Positions 43,819-53,440 of a DNA stretch of 64,000 bases are shown here, piece after piece (the stretch's first letter is position 1; each line of letters opens with the position of its first letter). Location: contig JALONH010000003.1 in the NCBI GenBank assembly GCA_025455005.1, forward strand, positions 124,001 through 188,000. The letters run 5' to 3'. Made by a program: the position numbers and the translations under genes. This DNA comes from Cytophagaceae bacterium (GTDB lineage Bacteria; Bacteroidota; Bacteroidia; Cytophagales; Cytophagaceae). The notes beneath the pieces were generated by a model that saw nothing but the letters and a program-made list of their open reading frames with translations, searched no databases and was not told the DNA's origin.

Positions 43819-44703
43819 ATGAATTTATTTATTAATTTAGCATTACACATAAAGTCATTTGCACAGTTAATGATACAAACAGTAGTATCTTGTATAAAGA
43901 TAATACTGTTGTATAAAAGATGCTCACCACTTCCTACTTCCACACATTCCACTTGTATTGTTTTAGGAAATGGACCATCTTTAAGAAATACCTTAGAAGA
44001 GAGCTTGCCATTTCTTTCACAACATGAATTACTTTGTGTTAATGGATTTGTGTTCTCTGATTATTTTAAAAAACTACAGCCCACCAATTATATGTTGTTT
44101 GATCCTATCTTTTTTTCGGAAGAGGGTATTAAAAGAGATAATATAAAAGGTATTTATGATTCGTTGGCAAGCATAGTCGATTGGCCAATGAACTTATTGG
44201 TTCCCGTTCAAGCTAAAAAATCTGCTTTTTTTAATACATTTTTATTGAAAAACAAGCATATAAAAGCCGTTTATTTCAATTATATCGTTCTAGAAGGATT
44301 CAACTGGTTTAAACATTGGGCTTTCAAAAACAACTTAGGAATGATTCAATCACAATCCGTAGTTGTTGCCGGATTGTTCTTATCCATTAATCGTGGATAT
44401 AAAACAATTTATTTAGTTGGAGCAGATACCTCATGGCACGAAGAATTAAGAATCAATAATGAAAATCTATTAATACTAAAAGATACAAATTTTTATAACA
44501 CATCCGTTGCATCTCAAAAAGATATTCCATTATTACATCCTGAAAATAAGAATAAAATATCCATGTATACTCAATTCATGAGTACAGCTAAGGTTTTTAA
44601 AGGGTATGAAAATATATATCATTATGCGCGTTATAGGAGTATAGTCATTTATAATGCAAGTGTTAAATCCTATATTGATGCATTTGACCGGATAAAAATT
44701 TAA
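43819..44703 (+). CDS. candidate nonulosonic acid transferase (GT42/DUF115-like)
   Basis: 294 aa. After a hydrophobic N-terminus (about 4-32) the sequence has CIVLGNGPSLRNTL (GNGPSL at 50-55), LLCVNGFVFSDY, NYMLFDPIFFSEE and VVVAGLFLSINRGYKTIYLVGADTSWH (198-206). From memory this parallels CstII-type sialyltransferases (AGNGPSL, RCNQFYF, FFNPGLFFEQ, VYMCAVAIALGYKEIYLSGID) and DUF115/Maf proteins. The end IVIYNASVKSYIDAF resembles the ending of that family. It follows the complete CMP-legionaminate gene set, so it could transfer that sugar onto the glycan. Not confirmed by search. Confidence 0.6.
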   Translation: MNLFINLALHIKSFAQLMIQTVVSCIKIILLYKRCSPLPTSTHSTCIVLGNGPSLRNTLEESLPFLSQHELLCVNGFVFSDYFKKLQPTNYMLFDPIFFSEEGIKRDNIKGIYDSLASIVDWPMNLLVPVQAKKSAFFNTFLLKNKHIKAVYFNYIVLEGFNWFKHWAFKNNLGMIQSQSVVVAGLFLSINRGYKTIYLVGADTSWHEELRINNENLLILKDTNFYNTSVASQKDIPLLHPENKNKISMYTQFMSTAKVFKGYENIYHYARYRSIVIYNASVKSYIDAFDRIKI

Positions 44704-44727
44704 TGCAATTAAAACAAAACGTACAGT

Positions 44728-45531
44728 TTGAAAAAATTACTAAAAATTATCTATAGAAACCTTATTTACCTTTTTTATGGGAAAGGGATATCTTTTATAT
44801 CGAAGGTAGAATTAAAAACAAAAAAAAGATTTGAAAAGGGAACCCTTCGTTTTTATGGACAAAAATTTCGGTATACAGATGCCGCTTCCTTTGTGAGTAC
44901 CTATGAAGAAATATTTATTAAACGAATTTATCAGTTTAATTCAAAATCGAATCAGCCTTATATTATAGATTGTGGTGCAAATATTGGATTAAGTGTATTG
45001 GCTTTCAAACAACAATATCCCAATGCTACCATTTTAGCTTTTGAACCGGATACGAAAATTAGTTCTATGCTAATTGAAAATATTAAGTCTCTTCAGTTAA
45101 CGAACGTAGAGGTAGTTCCGAAAGCTGTTTGGACACATGAAGGCGAAATCCATTTTCATGAACAAGGAGGATTATCCGGATCTATTATTGAAGATAAAAA
45201 CACTGCTATATCAACGATTTCTTTACCTAGTATTCGGTTAAAGGATTATTTAAATAGGAAAATTGATTTTCTTAAAATAGACATTGAGGGTGCCGAATAT
45301 GAAGTTTTAAAAGACTGTAAAGATGCATTATTCCAGGTTGATTTTTTATTTATTGAGTACCATTCGATGTTGACATCAGAGCAACATTTGGATGAAATAT
45401 TAAGTATCATTAAAAACGCCGGCTTTCGTTATCATATTCAAGAAGCGGCTACCTCACCTCAGCCTTTCATTTATTTACATTCAGTACATGGAATGGATTT
45501 ACAATTAAATATATATTGTTATAGATCATAA
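44728..45531 (+). CDS. FkbM family methyltransferase
   Basis: 267 aa, TTG start; the next ATG is too far inside. Motif I is IIDCGANIGLSVLAFKQQYP, followed by ILAFEPDTKISSML and FLKIDIEGAEYEVLKD, the FkbM signature. A short hydrophobic N-terminus (LLKIIYRNLIYLFYG) may anchor it loosely. It probably O-methylates a sugar of the glycan built here. It is more distant from the FkbM protein at 22254 than a recent duplicate would be. Confidence 0.85.
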   Translation: MKKLLKIIYRNLIYLFYGKGISFISKVELKTKKRFEKGTLRFYGQKFRYTDAASFVSTYEEIFIKRIYQFNSKSNQPYIIDCGANIGLSVLAFKQQYPNATILAFEPDTKISSMLIENIKSLQLTNVEVVPKAVWTHEGEIHFHEQGGLSGSIIEDKNTAISTISLPSIRLKDYLNRKIDFLKIDIEGAEYEVLKDCKDALFQVDFLFIEYHSMLTSEQHLDEILSIIKNAGFRYHIQEAATSPQPFIYLHSVHGMDLQLNIYCYRS

Positions 45532-45538
45532 AGAAATA

Positions 45539-46261
45539 ATGAAGTCTGTTGCGATCGTAATACCTATTTATAAAACCAACTTGAATGGGAATGAAAAAAT
45601 TTCTTTATTTCGTTGCATAGAAGTATTTCAACATCGAGAAATAATTTTTGTCTATCCGGAAGGTTTGGATATTACAGTATATAAACAAGTAGTGGTTAAG
45701 GCGAATTTTATCTCTTTTGAAGCCGATTATTTTAAAAGTGTAGAAAAGTATAGTTTGTTGTTAAATCTTTCTTTGTTTTATAAGTCATTTTTAGACTATC
45801 AATACATTTTAATATATCAATTGGATGCTTATGTGTTTAGTGACCAATTAGATTATTGGATGGATAAACAATACGATTATATAGGTGCTCCTTGGATTAA
45901 TGCTTCATGGATTAAAGAATTAGGTTGGCTAGGAAAATGGGTATATCCCGTTGGAAATGGCGGATTTTCATTACGAAGAGTTAAGAAGTTTTATTATTCC
46001 TCTATACTTCTATATCCTATAGTTCGCTGGTTGTGGCGAAAGAAATGGAATGAAGATTTTTTTTGGACTTCCTTTGCCCATCGTGTTATACCCGGATTTA
46101 ACATACCAACGGTAGATACAGCACTTCAATTTGCATTTGAACAAAAGCCCTCGTATTGTTTTAAAAAGAATAACAGTATTTTACCAATGGGTTGTCATGC
46201 TTGGGAGAAGTATGAACCGGAATTTTGGGAAAAATATATACCTATGAAAGAAAATCAGTAA
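45539..46261 (+). CDS. DUF5672-type glycosyltransferase
   Basis: 240 aa. It begins VAIVIPIYKTNLNGNEKI, continues YQYILIYQLDAYVFSDQL (Asp-x-Asp-like LDAYVF), YDYIGAPWINA, VGNGGFSLRRVKKF and EDFFWTS, and ends LPMGCHAWEKYEPEFW. These are the landmarks of the DUF5672 proteins that occur in O-antigen and capsule loci and are thought to be GT-A glycosyltransferases. Donor and acceptor unknown. Small gaps of 7 and 4 bp on each side place it in the operon. Confidence 0.75.
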   Translation: MKSVAIVIPIYKTNLNGNEKISLFRCIEVFQHREIIFVYPEGLDITVYKQVVVKANFISFEADYFKSVEKYSLLLNLSLFYKSFLDYQYILIYQLDAYVFSDQLDYWMDKQYDYIGAPWINASWIKELGWLGKWVYPVGNGGFSLRRVKKFYYSSILLYPIVRWLWRKKWNEDFFWTSFAHRVIPGFNIPTVDTALQFAFEQKPSYCFKKNNSILPMGCHAWEKYEPEFWEKYIPMKENQ

Positions 46262-46265
46262 TACC

Positions 46266-47423
46266 ATGATAGAGACTAAAATTAAAGGAATTACTTTTTT
46301 AACAAGACATTATCCGCCAAGTTTAAATATAAACGGAGAATCGGTTAGTGATTTAGTTTCTTGGTTACAACAGCATAAAAATATTCCGTGTAGAATTTTA
46401 ACAATAGATCGAGAAGCCGATGGATTGGGAGGTGCTAAAAAAGAATCTGTGGGCGAAGTGATTCGTATAAAGACGTTATTTAATAACAAGAAATCTATAT
46501 TTAGATTTTTGAGTTTTTTATATGATGGATTTATATTAGCTAAAAAAGCAAAAAAGTATGAAGAGGACTTAATAGTCGTAACGACTAGTCCACCTTTATT
46601 ACCTATGTGGGCTTCTATTATATTTAAGAAAAATATGAGATGGGCTTTGTGGTCGTTGGATTTATTTCCGGAGGGTTTTATGGTAACAGGCAGAATTAAA
46701 GCATCTAATTTTTTTTATAAGTGGTGTCTTAAAAAGTCGTATTCTTTAGTTCCAGACCTACTAATTTCATTGGGCCCTAAACAAGGAGAGTATCTACAGC
46801 AAAATTATCAATCGAACATAACGGAAACTATTTTACCTTGTGGTGTTTTTTTCTTGCATGATATTAATACACAACCTCCGGAATGGTATGTGAAAGATAA
46901 AATTATAATAGGCTATTGTGGTAATGTTCATGATGCCCACAATCCTGATTTTCTAAAAAGGGTAATAGATCACATTCATCCGGATAAACATTTATTAGTA
47001 TTAGCCTTATATGGAAGCAAATCACAAGAAGTTCTTGATTATGCTAATGGAAAACAAGGTGTAAAGGTTACCTTAAATGTACCAAGAAATCAATTACATT
47101 TTATAGATATCCACATGGTTACATTGCGGAATGAATGGACGCATATTGCCGTGCCTTCTAAAGCGGTATCGGCTATAAGTATGGGTTGTCCGATTTTGTT
47201 TTGCGGAAATCCGGAAAGTGACAACTGGCATTTACTCCAAAATGCAGGTTGGCACATTCCGGAAAATAATTCCTTAGACATTTCAATTCAACGTTTTTTT
47301 GAAACGTTAACAATAGAGGCAATTCAATCCAAAAAATTGGCAGCACAATCGGAGTACATACGTTTGAAAAGTTTAGTTCATACCTCGTATGAGTTGATTG
47401 CTCAATTCAGCCAAAAAGAGTAG
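46266..47423 (+). CDS. GT-B glycosyltransferase
   Basis: 385 aa. The N-terminal domain reads ITFLTRHYPPSLNINGESVS, as in WbuB-like GT4 proteins, with VVTTSPPLLPMWASIIF and WALWSLDLFPEGFM. The C-terminal domain has IIGYCGNVHDAHNP (donor loop), VTLRNEWTHIAVPSKAV, SMGCPILFCG and the closing helix. It lacks the full E-x7-E motif in clear form, so family assignment is tentative. Last plus-strand gene of the locus; converges with the SDR gene, with stops adjacent. Confidence 0.8.
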   Translation: MIETKIKGITFLTRHYPPSLNINGESVSDLVSWLQQHKNIPCRILTIDREADGLGGAKKESVGEVIRIKTLFNNKKSIFRFLSFLYDGFILAKKAKKYEEDLIVVTTSPPLLPMWASIIFKKNMRWALWSLDLFPEGFMVTGRIKASNFFYKWCLKKSYSLVPDLLISLGPKQGEYLQQNYQSNITETILPCGVFFLHDINTQPPEWYVKDKIIIGYCGNVHDAHNPDFLKRVIDHIHPDKHLLVLALYGSKSQEVLDYANGKQGVKVTLNVPRNQLHFIDIHMVTLRNEWTHIAVPSKAVSAISMGCPILFCGNPESDNWHLLQNAGWHIPENNSLDISIQRFFETLTIEAIQSKKLAAQSEYIRLKSLVHTSYELIAQFSQKE

Positions 47424-48476
47424 TTATCGAATATTATTATAAATATCTACCAGTGTAGCTTCCAATGACCATTTTTGTTCCCATTCCGGATAGTGGTATT
47501 TGAATTTTGTTAAGTCTGAAACGTACCAAATATGATCGCCAATCCTATTTTGGTCACTTAATGTATATTGTAGTTTAGTACCGGATATATTTTCGCATAA
47601 TTTTATAGCTTCTAACATGGAGCAATTCGAAAATCTACCACCTCCTGCATTATAGACTTCACCTTGTTTAGGATTTAAATAAAACTGCCAAAACATTTCA
47701 ACTAAATCTTGACTATGGATATTATCTCGAACTTGTTTTCCTTTATATCCAAAAATAGTATAAGGTATTTTTTTTACGGTCGCTTTCATTAAATAGGAAA
47801 GAAAACCATGCAATGGAGCACCACTATGATTGGGCCCGGTTAGACATCCTCCGCGAAATACACCTGTATTCATTTGAAAATATTTTCCATATTCTTGAAC
47901 CATGATATCCGCCGCAACCTTAGAAGCACCGAATACGCTATGTTTTGTATTATCAATACTCATGGTTTCGTCTATTCCATTTTTAAAATAGGAATGGTTA
48001 GCATCAATTTCCCATCGTGTATCCGTTTCTACTAGAGGTAAATAATTGGGATTATCCCCATATACTTTATTGGTAGAAGTAAAGATAAACACAGATTGGG
48101 GACAATATATTCTAGTAAGTTCTAACAGATTTAAAGTTCCGGTTGCATTAACAGAAAAGTCCGTAATGGGTTCCTTTGCTGCCCAGTCGTGTGAAGGCTG
48201 AGCTGCTGTATGTACCACCATTTTAATATCTGAACCATAGGTTTTAAATAGGTTTTCCAAACTGTTAAAATCTCGTATATCGATTTCATGGTGTACATAA
48301 TTATCTATTGATTTTTCAATACGATTGATGTTCCAGTTGGTAGAGGCTTCATTACCAAAAAAGTATTTTCGCATATCATTATCTATCCCAATAACTTTAT
48401 CAAATTTATTGGAAAAGAAAGTAACGGATTCACTACCAATCAAGCCTCCAGATCCGGTAATTAGTGCAATATTCAT
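47424..48476 (-). CDS. CDP-paratose 2-epimerase-like SDR
   Basis: 350 aa. Extended SDR with [97 protein letters not shown] and [17 protein letters not shown]. These strongly resemble CDP-paratose 2-epimerase (tyvelose synthesis) and its relatives. No other CDP-dideoxyhexose genes are nearby, so it may act on a different nucleotide sugar. It is the only minus-strand gene at this end of the locus. Confidence 0.82.
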   Translation of the reverse strand: MNIALITGSGGLIGSESVTFFSNKFDKVIGIDNDMRKYFFGNEASTNWNINRIEKSIDNYVHHEIDIRDFNSLENLFKTYGSDIKMVVHTAAQPSHDWAAKEPITDFSVNATGTLNLLELTRIYCPQSVFIFTSTNKVYGDNPNYLPLVETDTRWEIDANHSYFKNGIDETMSIDNTKHSVFGASKVAADIMVQEYGKYFQMNTGVFRGGCLTGPNHSGAPLHGFLSYLMKATVKKIPYTIFGYKGKQVRDNIHSQDLVEMFWQFYLNPKQGEVYNAGGGRFSNCSMLEAIKLCENISGTKLQYTLSDQNRIGDHIWYVSDLTKFKYHYPEWEQKWSLEATLVDIYNNIR

Positions 48477-48732
48477 CTATATTTTTATTAATAGGGTATG
48501 ACGTTGATTAGAAAACAAAGATACTCAATTGTAAGTACACATAAACTTTATTCTGTGGATTCTGTATACAGTTGTTCTTGACTCTTTTTTTCACTGTATT
48601 GAAATGAATGGTGTGATATTTTTATGGGGGCTAATTAAAAACTAATTTAAGTATTTGTATTTCAATAGGCTACTTGTACTACAGGTAAGGATAAGAGGAA
48701 ACATTTTACTACATTAAATACCAAAAAAAATG

Positions 48733-48740
48733 TACTTTTG
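48733..48740 (+). promoter_or_regulatory. -7 box of the ffh promoter
   Basis: TACTTTTG fits the TAnnTTTG consensus and lies 28 bp before the ffh start codon. The 291-bp gap upstream (48477-48767) holds nothing else recognised. Confidence 0.65.
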
Positions 48741-48767
48741 TACTCCTGTTAAAAGGATGTTAACCCT

Positions 48768-50099
48768 ATGTTTGAGAATTTAAGTCAGAAACTCGATAAG
48801 GCCTTTAAAACTTTAAAAGGACAAGGCAAAATAACTGAAATAAACGTTGCAACTACCGTTAAGGAAATTCGAAAAGCCTTAATAGACGCAGACGTTAATT
48901 ATAAGGTTGCTAAAACAGTTACAGATGCTATTAAAGAAAAAGCATTAGACCGAGAGGTATTGATATCGGTTTCTCCGGGTCAGCTCTTTGTGAAAATCAC
49001 GCATGAAGAACTATCAGGATTAATGGGAGGGGAGAAAGTAGACATCAACCTGAAAGGTGATCCATCCATTCTTCTTATAGCGGGGTTACAAGGTTCCGGT
49101 AAGACTACTTTTTCCGGTAAACTGGCAGCTTATATCAAAAAACAAGGTAAGAACGTGTTATTAGTTGCTGGAGACGTATACCGTCCGGCGGCTATTGACC
49201 AATTAAAGGTATTAGGGGAACAAGTAGGAGTAGAGGTATACGCAGAACCGGAGAATAAAAAACCGGTTCAAATCGCCTTAAATGCCCTAGATTATGCCAA
49301 AAAGAATAATAAGAAAGTAGTAATTGTTGATACAGCCGGACGCTTAGCTGTAGATGAGGAAATGATGGAAGAAATTGCTCAGGTTAAAAAAGCAATTAAT
49401 CCTTCTGAAACCCTTTTTGTTGTCGACTCCATGACCGGCCAGGACGCAGTTAATACGGCAAAAGCATTTAACGATCGAATCAATTTTGATGGTGTTGTAT
49501 TGACCAAGTTAGATGGGGATACTCGAGGTGGAGCGGCCCTTTCCATTAGAACGGTCGTGGAGAAGCCTATCAAATTTATCTCTACAGGAGAAAAAATGGA
49601 TGCTTTGGATGTCTTTTATCCGGAGCGTATGGCTAGTAGAATCTTGGGAATGGGGGATGTGATTTCTTTGGTTGAGCGAGCGCAACAAGTATTCGACGAA
49701 GAAGAGGCCAAAAAATTAAATCAAAAGCTCAGAAAGAACCAGTTTAATTTTGAAGACTTTTTAGGTCAAATCCAGCAAATCAAAAAAATGGGTAGTATTA
49801 AGGATTTGATGGGAATGATACCGGGAATGGGCAAAATGATGAAAGACGTGGAGTTGGATGATGATGCATTTAAGCCCATTGAAGCTATTATTTTTTCTAT
49901 GACCAAGGAAGAAAGAGAAAATCCGGACTTAATAAATGGAAGTCGTAGAGCTCGTATTGCAAGAGGATCCGGAACATCAATACAACAAGTAAACAACTTG
50001 ATGAAGCAGTTTGAAGACATGCGAAAAATGATGAAGACAATGAATAAAATGCAAGGAAAAGGACTTCCGCCTAACATGAAACAAATGATGCGACGATAA
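48768..50099 (+). CDS. ffh: signal recognition particle protein Ffh (SRP54)
   Basis: 443 aa. GTPase that binds signal sequences and SRP RNA and delivers ribosomes to FtsY. N domain 1-88; G domain with GLQGSGKTTFSGKLA (P-loop 106-113), GDVYRPAAIDQLKVLG, VDTAGRLAVDEEMMEE, LTKLDGDTRGGAALSI; and a Met-rich M domain from about 325 with MGMIPGMGKMMKDVEL and SRRARIARGSGTSIQQVNN (RNA-binding helix). Full length. Followed by a strong terminator. Confidence 0.97.
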   Translation: MFENLSQKLDKAFKTLKGQGKITEINVATTVKEIRKALIDADVNYKVAKTVTDAIKEKALDREVLISVSPGQLFVKITHEELSGLMGGEKVDINLKGDPSILLIAGLQGSGKTTFSGKLAAYIKKQGKNVLLVAGDVYRPAAIDQLKVLGEQVGVEVYAEPENKKPVQIALNALDYAKKNNKKVVIVDTAGRLAVDEEMMEEIAQVKKAINPSETLFVVDSMTGQDAVNTAKAFNDRINFDGVVLTKLDGDTRGGAALSIRTVVEKPIKFISTGEKMDALDVFYPERMASRILGMGDVISLVERAQQVFDEEEAKKLNQKLRKNQFNFEDFLGQIQQIKKMGSIKDLMGMIPGMGKMMKDVELDDDAFKPIEAIIFSMTKEERENPDLINGSRRARIARGSGTSIQQVNNLMKQFEDMRKMMKTMNKMQGKGLPPNMKQMMRR

Positions 50100-50100
50100 C

Positions 50101-50130
50101 AAAAAAGCCGAGATAATCTCGGCTTTTTTT
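50101..50130. terminator. terminator between ffh and pdhB
   Basis: GCCGAG (50107-50112) and CTCGGC (50118-50123) with an ATAAT loop, flanked by six A and seven T. It can serve both converging genes. Confidence 0.9.
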
Positions 50131-50147
50131 ATTGAATATAAGATGTT

Positions 50148-51125
50148 TTATTTATAGGTTACTGTTTTAACAGCATCTATTGTTCTACGTACACTAGGTA
50201 GAATCTCTTGAATTAACGTAGGCGCATAAGGTAATGGTAAGTCTTTGCTTGCAACTCGTACTATAGGCGCATCTAAATAATCAAACGCAAAACGTTGTAC
50301 GTGGTACGAAATTTCAGAAGATATACTTGCTAAAGGCCATGCTTCTTCTACAATAACTAAACGATTCGTTTTCTTTACAGAAGCTATAATGGCAGCATAA
50401 TCTATAGGACGTACCGTTCTTAAATCGATTATTTCACACGAGATACCTTCTTTAGCTAACTCTTCTGCAGCCTGATAGGCTACTTTTATAATTTTCCCAA
50501 ACGATACAATAGTAACGTCTGTTCCTTCTCTTTTCACGTCAGCAACTCCAATCGGCAATAAATATTCGCCTTCCGGAACAGGTCCTTTATCTCCATACAT
50601 TAACTCGGATTCCATGAATATTACAGGATCGTCATCACGGATGGCAGCTTTTAATAAGCCTTTAGCATCGTATGGATTTGATGGAACAATTACTTTTAAA
50701 CCGGGGGTATTGGCATACCAATTTTCAAAATTTTGAGAGTGCTGTGAACTTAACTGACCTGCATTTCCGGTAGGACCTCTAAAAACGATAGGACAAGAAT
50801 ATTGACCACCGGACATGGACATCATTTTAGCTGCTCCATTTATGATTTGATCGATTGCAACTAATGAAAAGTTAAAGGTCATGTATTCTACGATAGGGCG
50901 TAAGCCATTCATTGAAGCACCTATACCTATACCGGATACACCTAATTCGGAAATAGGAGTATCTTTAACACGCTTTGGACCAAATTCGGCGAGCATGCCT
51001 TGACTTACTTTGTAAGCCCCATTATATTCAGCAACTTCTTGACCCATTAAGAACACGTTTTCATCGCGTCTCATTTCTTCAGACATCGCTTCACGAAGCG
51101 CTTCTCGAAATTGTATCTCTCTCAT
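50148..51125 (-). CDS. pdhB: pyruvate dehydrogenase E1 component, beta subunit
   Basis: 325 aa. Together with an alpha subunit (not in this window) it decarboxylates pyruvate with thiamine diphosphate. Seen: REALREAMSEEMRRDENVFL, MGQEVAEYNGAYKVSQGML, DTPISELGVSGIGIGASM, EYMTFNFSLVAIDQIINGAA, FRGPTGNAGQLSSQHSQNFE and the C-terminal LRTVRPIDYAAI and VRVASKDLPLPYAP. It is the Bacteroidota version, separate from the alpha gene. It probably has its own promoter, with a TAATTTTG box on the minus strand. Confidence 0.94.
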   Translation of the reverse strand: MREIQFREALREAMSEEMRRDENVFLMGQEVAEYNGAYKVSQGMLAEFGPKRVKDTPISELGVSGIGIGASMNGLRPIVEYMTFNFSLVAIDQIINGAAKMMSMSGGQYSCPIVFRGPTGNAGQLSSQHSQNFENWYANTPGLKVIVPSNPYDAKGLLKAAIRDDDPVIFMESELMYGDKGPVPEGEYLLPIGVADVKREGTDVTIVSFGKIIKVAYQAAEELAKEGISCEIIDLRTVRPIDYAAIIASVKKTNRLVIVEEAWPLASISSEISYHVQRFAFDYLDAPIVRVASKDLPLPYAPTLIQEILPSVRRTIDAVKTVTYK

Positions 51126-51152
51126 AATAAGACTTAAATTCTTTTAAGGTAA

Positions 51153-51160
51153 CAAAATTA
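51153..51160 (-). promoter_or_regulatory. -7 box of the pdhB promoter
   Basis: The plus-strand sequence CAAAATTA reads TAATTTTG on the minus strand, matching TAnnTTTG, 27 bp before the pdhB start. Confidence 0.5.
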
Positions 51161-51226
51161 ATCAATATGACGCCAAATGCAAATAGATTATTTATCTAAT
51201 CCTAAAAATACTACTGATCGAACTCA

Positions 51227-51260
51227 TAAAAAAAGCCCTTATAAAAGGGCTCTTTTTTTA
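51227..51260 (-). terminator. terminator after the OmpA/TPR lipoprotein gene
   Basis: AGCCCTT (51234-51240) and AAGGGCT (51245-51251) with an ATAA loop. Read on the minus strand it is followed by TTTTTTTATG. It lies just after the stop at 51275. Confidence 0.85.
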
Positions 51261-51274
51261 TGCGGAAATACGAA

Positions 51275-53089
51275 TTATTTTAAAACATTTTTGAAATTTT
51301 CAGAATTCCAATATTCATAGAATTCCATATCTACAGCAGCTCTTTCTTTTGCTTTTGCATTTAGGCTAACCGCTTTAGTTAGATTACTTACAAGAGCCGT
51401 TTCATCTTTTTGACGAGCCGCCAGTACTGCAGATAGGTAGAAACCATAAGCATCAGCTGGTGCTTTTGCATTGTAGTTGCTTAATTGAGATTTGGCAGTT
51501 CCAAAATCTTTCTTCAATAAATTAGTTAATGCAGTATTATAAAGAATTTCTAATGAGTCTGTAGACTTAGATAAATCAGATAATGCCATGTCGTATTTGC
51601 CATCTTTAATATCTAAAACACCAAGAACGCCGGAAGCACCTTTCTTTACATTATCACCTGCTTTAGATGCGATGGCTTTGTTCGCTTCATCACGAGCGGA
51701 GATACGAACGCCTTTCATAAGGTAAGCAGAAGCAAGATTTAAATGAGCTTCTCCACTATCTTGTTTTTTAAGAGACATTTCTAAATAGTTTGTTGCACGT
51801 GAAATTAGATCTGATTTTTTGTTTTGATCGATTTCTGTTTTAGCTAATTCTAGCAAGGCAGCACCTAAATTGTTATATGCAACCCAGTTATCAGCTTTTT
51901 TAACTAATGCTTCATATATACGAACTTTCTCAGAAGGAAGTGAAGTAAGCGTTGCAGCATAACCTAATTCTTCGATAGATAAAGTATCTAATTTAACTGT
52001 ACCATCACAAATTTGTTTTGCTAATACTGAAATTTCAGCATCTGTTTTTTTCTTTTTTACAGACCATAATTCTGTACGAGCTGTACGCAATTTTGGGTAA
52101 ATTCCGTTTAATAATTCCTTTTTGAAATAAGGTAATTTTTCTAATTGTTTTTCTTTGCTGATAAAGTCACCTGAACCGTTAATAATATTTAATATTTCAG
52201 ATTTCTGAGTAGCGCTTAAAGAAGATGAATCTAATTGAGCTTTAAAGCCGGCCCAATCCATATAAATACCTTTTGTTACATATTGAGACAAAGCAACGAC
52301 AGAGTCTTTATTTTTAACTCCTTTTGGGATATAATACTTAACTCTTTCTTGAATATACTTTTGTATAACTTGGGAACGTTCATTAGCCAAATTTGTATTA
52401 GCCGTTTCAGAACCTTCGGGTGAGTGTTGACCTACAATAGATACGTTACGCGTAACGGGTTTTGATAAGATGAAGGCATCTAAAAATTTACCATTTTGGC
52501 CGGTCATCTCTGTTTTTCTTAATTTGGAAGAACCTTGTTCGAAATAAAAGTTAACATAAGTTGGAACTAATTCTTCTTTGTTATTATAACCATGGTCAGC
52601 ATATGCTATAGCATAATAGTCCTTAACTAAGCGAGATGTTGTAATGATTCCTTTAGCAATTGGGAATTCATCTGTTGATTTAGATTTTGTTTTCTCTAAG
52701 TTAGAGGCTGTTCCTATAATGACTAGATCACCATTTCCGATTTCAGGCTTATAGAAATACGAGTAATGTTTGGTCATTTTAGGATTTGTTGTTTTAGCAT
52801 CCGGATATTCTGTGGATACAAAATCAAATGCACCTAAATCTAACTTCTCAGTTCCATATTTGTAAAACGTATTTACGGAGTAGATTTTATTTTTCTTTAA
52901 CATTTTAAGAGGTAAAATAGCTGACACGTCAAACGCAACGCTATCTCCGTGTACTTCCAGCGGGGACGGTGTTACAGTAAGCTCTTGGTCTTTTGCCATT
53001 TTGACCATTTGTTTTAAAGAACATGCATTTATCAATAGGATCGATCCTAAGGCTAACGCTTTTAATCCATTTTTTCTGTTTAAGATCAT
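51275..53089 (-). CDS. lipoprotein with central OmpA-like domain and C-terminal TPRs
   Basis: 604 aa. The N-terminus ends in a lipobox, LLINAC with C23, so it should be anchored in the outer membrane. An N-terminal unknown region (about 24-170) is followed by an OmpA-like region (175-255) with VNFYFEQGSSKLR and VSIVGQHSPEGSETANTNLA, NERSQVIQKYI, then a linker and TPR repeats (about 380-600: NWVAYNNLGAALLELAKTEI, GEAHLNLASAYLMKGV, SLEILYNTALTNLL). The OmpA region is central rather than C-terminal, unlike PorE or classical OmpA. Function unknown; peptidoglycan contact is inferred. Confidence 0.75.
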   Translation of the reverse strand: MILNRKNGLKALALGSILLINACSLKQMVKMAKDQELTVTPSPLEVHGDSVAFDVSAILPLKMLKKNKIYSVNTFYKYGTEKLDLGAFDFVSTEYPDAKTTNPKMTKHYSYFYKPEIGNGDLVIIGTASNLEKTKSKSTDEFPIAKGIITTSRLVKDYYAIAYADHGYNNKEELVPTYVNFYFEQGSSKLRKTEMTGQNGKFLDAFILSKPVTRNVSIVGQHSPEGSETANTNLANERSQVIQKYIQERVKYYIPKGVKNKDSVVALSQYVTKGIYMDWAGFKAQLDSSSLSATQKSEILNIINGSGDFISKEKQLEKLPYFKKELLNGIYPKLRTARTELWSVKKKKTDAEISVLAKQICDGTVKLDTLSIEELGYAATLTSLPSEKVRIYEALVKKADNWVAYNNLGAALLELAKTEIDQNKKSDLISRATNYLEMSLKKQDSGEAHLNLASAYLMKGVRISARDEANKAIASKAGDNVKKGASGVLGVLDIKDGKYDMALSDLSKSTDSLEILYNTALTNLLKKDFGTAKSQLSNYNAKAPADAYGFYLSAVLAARQKDETALVSNLTKAVSLNAKAKERAAVDMEFYEYWNSENFKNVLK

Positions 53090-53224
53090 AATTCGTATAG
53101 AAAAGTTTATTTCCTACCGCTAAAATAGTGTATATCATAGGTTATTACAAAAAATATATACTATTGTATTGTTTTTTTTGTAAATATTTACTATTTATGT
53201 CTGATAATCAAATGATTGAATTAG

Positions 53225-53440
53225 ATGCAACTTAAATCTTTTGTAGAAACGAGAGCTTTTGGTGTTTTTACTTACTGGGGTAAACACTGGGGTATATCTA
53301 TTGAGGATATACGATTGTATTTTATCTACCTTTCGTTTATAACGTTGGGCTCACCTGTTCTGATTTATTTAATTGTTGCGTTTGTAATGAATATACACCG
53401 TTATTTAAGACGAAGTCGGAAGCCTGTTTGGGACTTTTAA
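53225..53440 (+). CDS. PspC domain protein
   Basis: 71 aa. RAFGVFTYWGKHWGISIEDI followed by the membrane segment LYFIYLSFITLGSPVLIYLI and a basic end (MNIHRYLRRSRKPVWDF) match the PspC domain as found alone in Bacteroidota, where it is a small inner-membrane protein. The last 4 bp overlap the stop of the convergent GT2 gene. Confidence 0.85.
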   Translation: MQLKSFVETRAFGVFTYWGKHWGISIEDIRLYFIYLSFITLGSPVLIYLIVAFVMNIHRYLRRSRKPVWDF

